NCBI GenBank assembly: GCA_002419385.1
Contig: DIFZ01000046.1
Span: 124,001 to 188,000 of the forward strand
Length of the DNA: 64,000 nucleotides
Direction: 5' to 3'
From: Geobacter sp. UBA5735
Lineage (GTDB): Bacteria > Desulfobacterota > Desulfuromonadia > Geobacterales > Geobacteraceae
The notes beneath the pieces were generated by a model. That model was not told the origin of the DNA. It saw nothing but the letters and a program-made list of their open reading frames with translations, and did not search any database. The translations under genes were made by a program, and so were the position numbers. Shown here piece after piece: positions 63,307 through 64,000 of this stretch (positions are counted from its first letter, which is position 1; the number at the start of each line of letters is the position of its first letter).

Positions 63307-64000
63307 ATGACTGGAAAAACTGGAAAATCCGTGAAGACAGCCATGCTTGCACTGGGTCTTCTGCTCCTGACCGCAGCTGGTGCCTGGTCTGCGCCACCCA
63401 TCAAGATCGGCGGTCTGTTTTCCATAACCGGTCCCGCTTCGTTTCTCGGGGAACCGGAACGGAACACCGCCCAGATGGTGGTGAATGAAATCAATGCAGC
63501 CGGGGGCATCAAGGGGCGCAAGCTGCAACTCATCGCCTATGACACCCAGGGTGACGCTACCAGGGCGGTACAGGCGGCTACGCGGCTCATCAAGGAAGAC
63601 CGGGTCGTGGCCATTGTCGGTCCGAGTACAACCGGAGACACCATGGCCGTCATTCCCCTCGTTCAGCGGGCGGAAATACCTCTCGTATCATGCGCGGCCG
63701 GCATCAGGATAACCGAGCCGGTCAAGCCGTGGGTGTTCAAGACCGCCCAGAACGATTACCTGGCGGTCCAGAGGATTTACGAACATCTCACCAGGAAAAG
63801 GATCAAGCGGATTGCTCTCCTCACGGTTTCCGATTCGTTCGGCTCTTCGGGCAGGGAACAGCTGAAGTCCCAAGCGAAAAGGTACGGCATGGAGATCGTT
63901 TCCGATGACACCTACGGGCCGAAAGACACGGATATGACGCCGCAACTGACCAAAATCCGCGGCGGCAAGGCACAGGCGCTCATCTGCTGGGGGACCAATC
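63307..64000 (+). CDS. Branched-chain amino-acid-type ABC substrate-binding protein, N-terminal part (runs off window)
   Basis: 231 residues are visible. A signal peptide with a basic start and hydrophobic core (about 1-29, MLALGLLLLTAAGAWSA) precedes the LivK-type fold (PIKIGGLFSITGPASFLGEPE). It is a tandem paralogue of the preceding gene and probably binds a related amino acid or aromatic compound for an ABC importer whose other subunits would lie downstream. AAAAGGGGGAAGAA precedes the ATG. Confidence 0.85.
   Translation, partial: MTGKTGKSVKTAMLALGLLLLTAAGAWSAPPIKIGGLFSITGPASFLGEPERNTAQMVVNEINAAGGIKGRKLQLIAYDTQGDATRAVQAATRLIKEDRVVAIVGPSTTGDTMAVIPLVQRAEIPLVSCAAGIRITEPVKPWVFKTAQNDYLAVQRIYEHLTRKRIKRIALLTVSDSFGSSGREQLKSQAKRYGMEIVSDDTYGPKDTDMTPQLTKIRGGKAQALICWGTN

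Noticed and set aside
1..64000. CRISPR arrays, tRNA and rRNA genes, phage or integrase genes
   Set aside because: Looked for and not found.

Overview
The window looks like chromosome of a Geobacter-type bacterium (Geobacteraceae/Desulfuromonadia). The bases for this are an Rne/Rng, Lon, Ffh-rpsP-khpA-rimM-trmD-rplS-rnhB-yraN-rsmI core arrangement, many signalling genes (hybrid kinase, GGDEF, two HDOD, Che proteins, FIST), a cydAB oxidase beside anaerobic ferredoxin-linked arylpyruvate metabolism (iorAB, paaK), high GC and dense gene packing. The species assignment is inference. No phage, plasmid, CRISPR array, rRNA or tRNA was seen.

Layout. 1-6.9 kb: a truncated cation P-type ATPase and a UPF0182 membrane protein (minus strand) diverge from cydAB (plus), which has a promoter and a structured leader; a YtxH-like small protein follows. 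6.9-9.5 kb: a hybrid histidine kinase. 9.7-9.9 kb: a 175-bp MITE-like palindromic element with 9-bp flanking direct repeats. 9.9-18.5 kb: recC-recB-recD. 18.9-28.1 kb: a diguanylate cyclase convergent with a minus-strand signalling cluster that reads cheW-cheA-cheR-HDOD-cheB-HDOD, followed upstream by a FIST-domain protein and a 63-aa partner; no chemoreceptor or cheY is present. 28.5-30.7 kb: an Rne/Rng ribonuclease with a charged tail.

31.2-41.9 kb: an ABC-F ATPase, Lon and the SRP/ribosome-maturation operon ending with rsmI. 42.0-42.1 kb: a candidate small RNA with its own promoter and intrinsic terminator. 42.2-48.0 kb: a YkgJ-type cysteine cluster protein, a SEC-C protein, an acyl-ACP thioesterase, then epmB convergent with epmA-efp, and infA. 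The epmA/epmB/efp trio is a complete EF-P beta-lysylation set.

48.2-54.1 kb: an operon of aldehyde dehydrogenase, class III aminotransferase, a cyclic-2,3-diphosphoglycerate-synthetase-like GTPase, an unknown 125-aa protein and an Fe-S rRNA m5U methyltransferase. 54.5-57.5 kb: ihfB-like gene, Na/Pi cotransporter and Ppx/GppA phosphatase. 57.6-64 kb: iorA-iorB-(repeats)-paaK-ACT and two tandem paralogous branched-chain-amino-acid-type binding proteins. These together suggest uptake and anaerobic oxidation of aromatic amino acids to aryl-CoA. The first binding protein has an apparent one-base frameshift inside its signal peptide.
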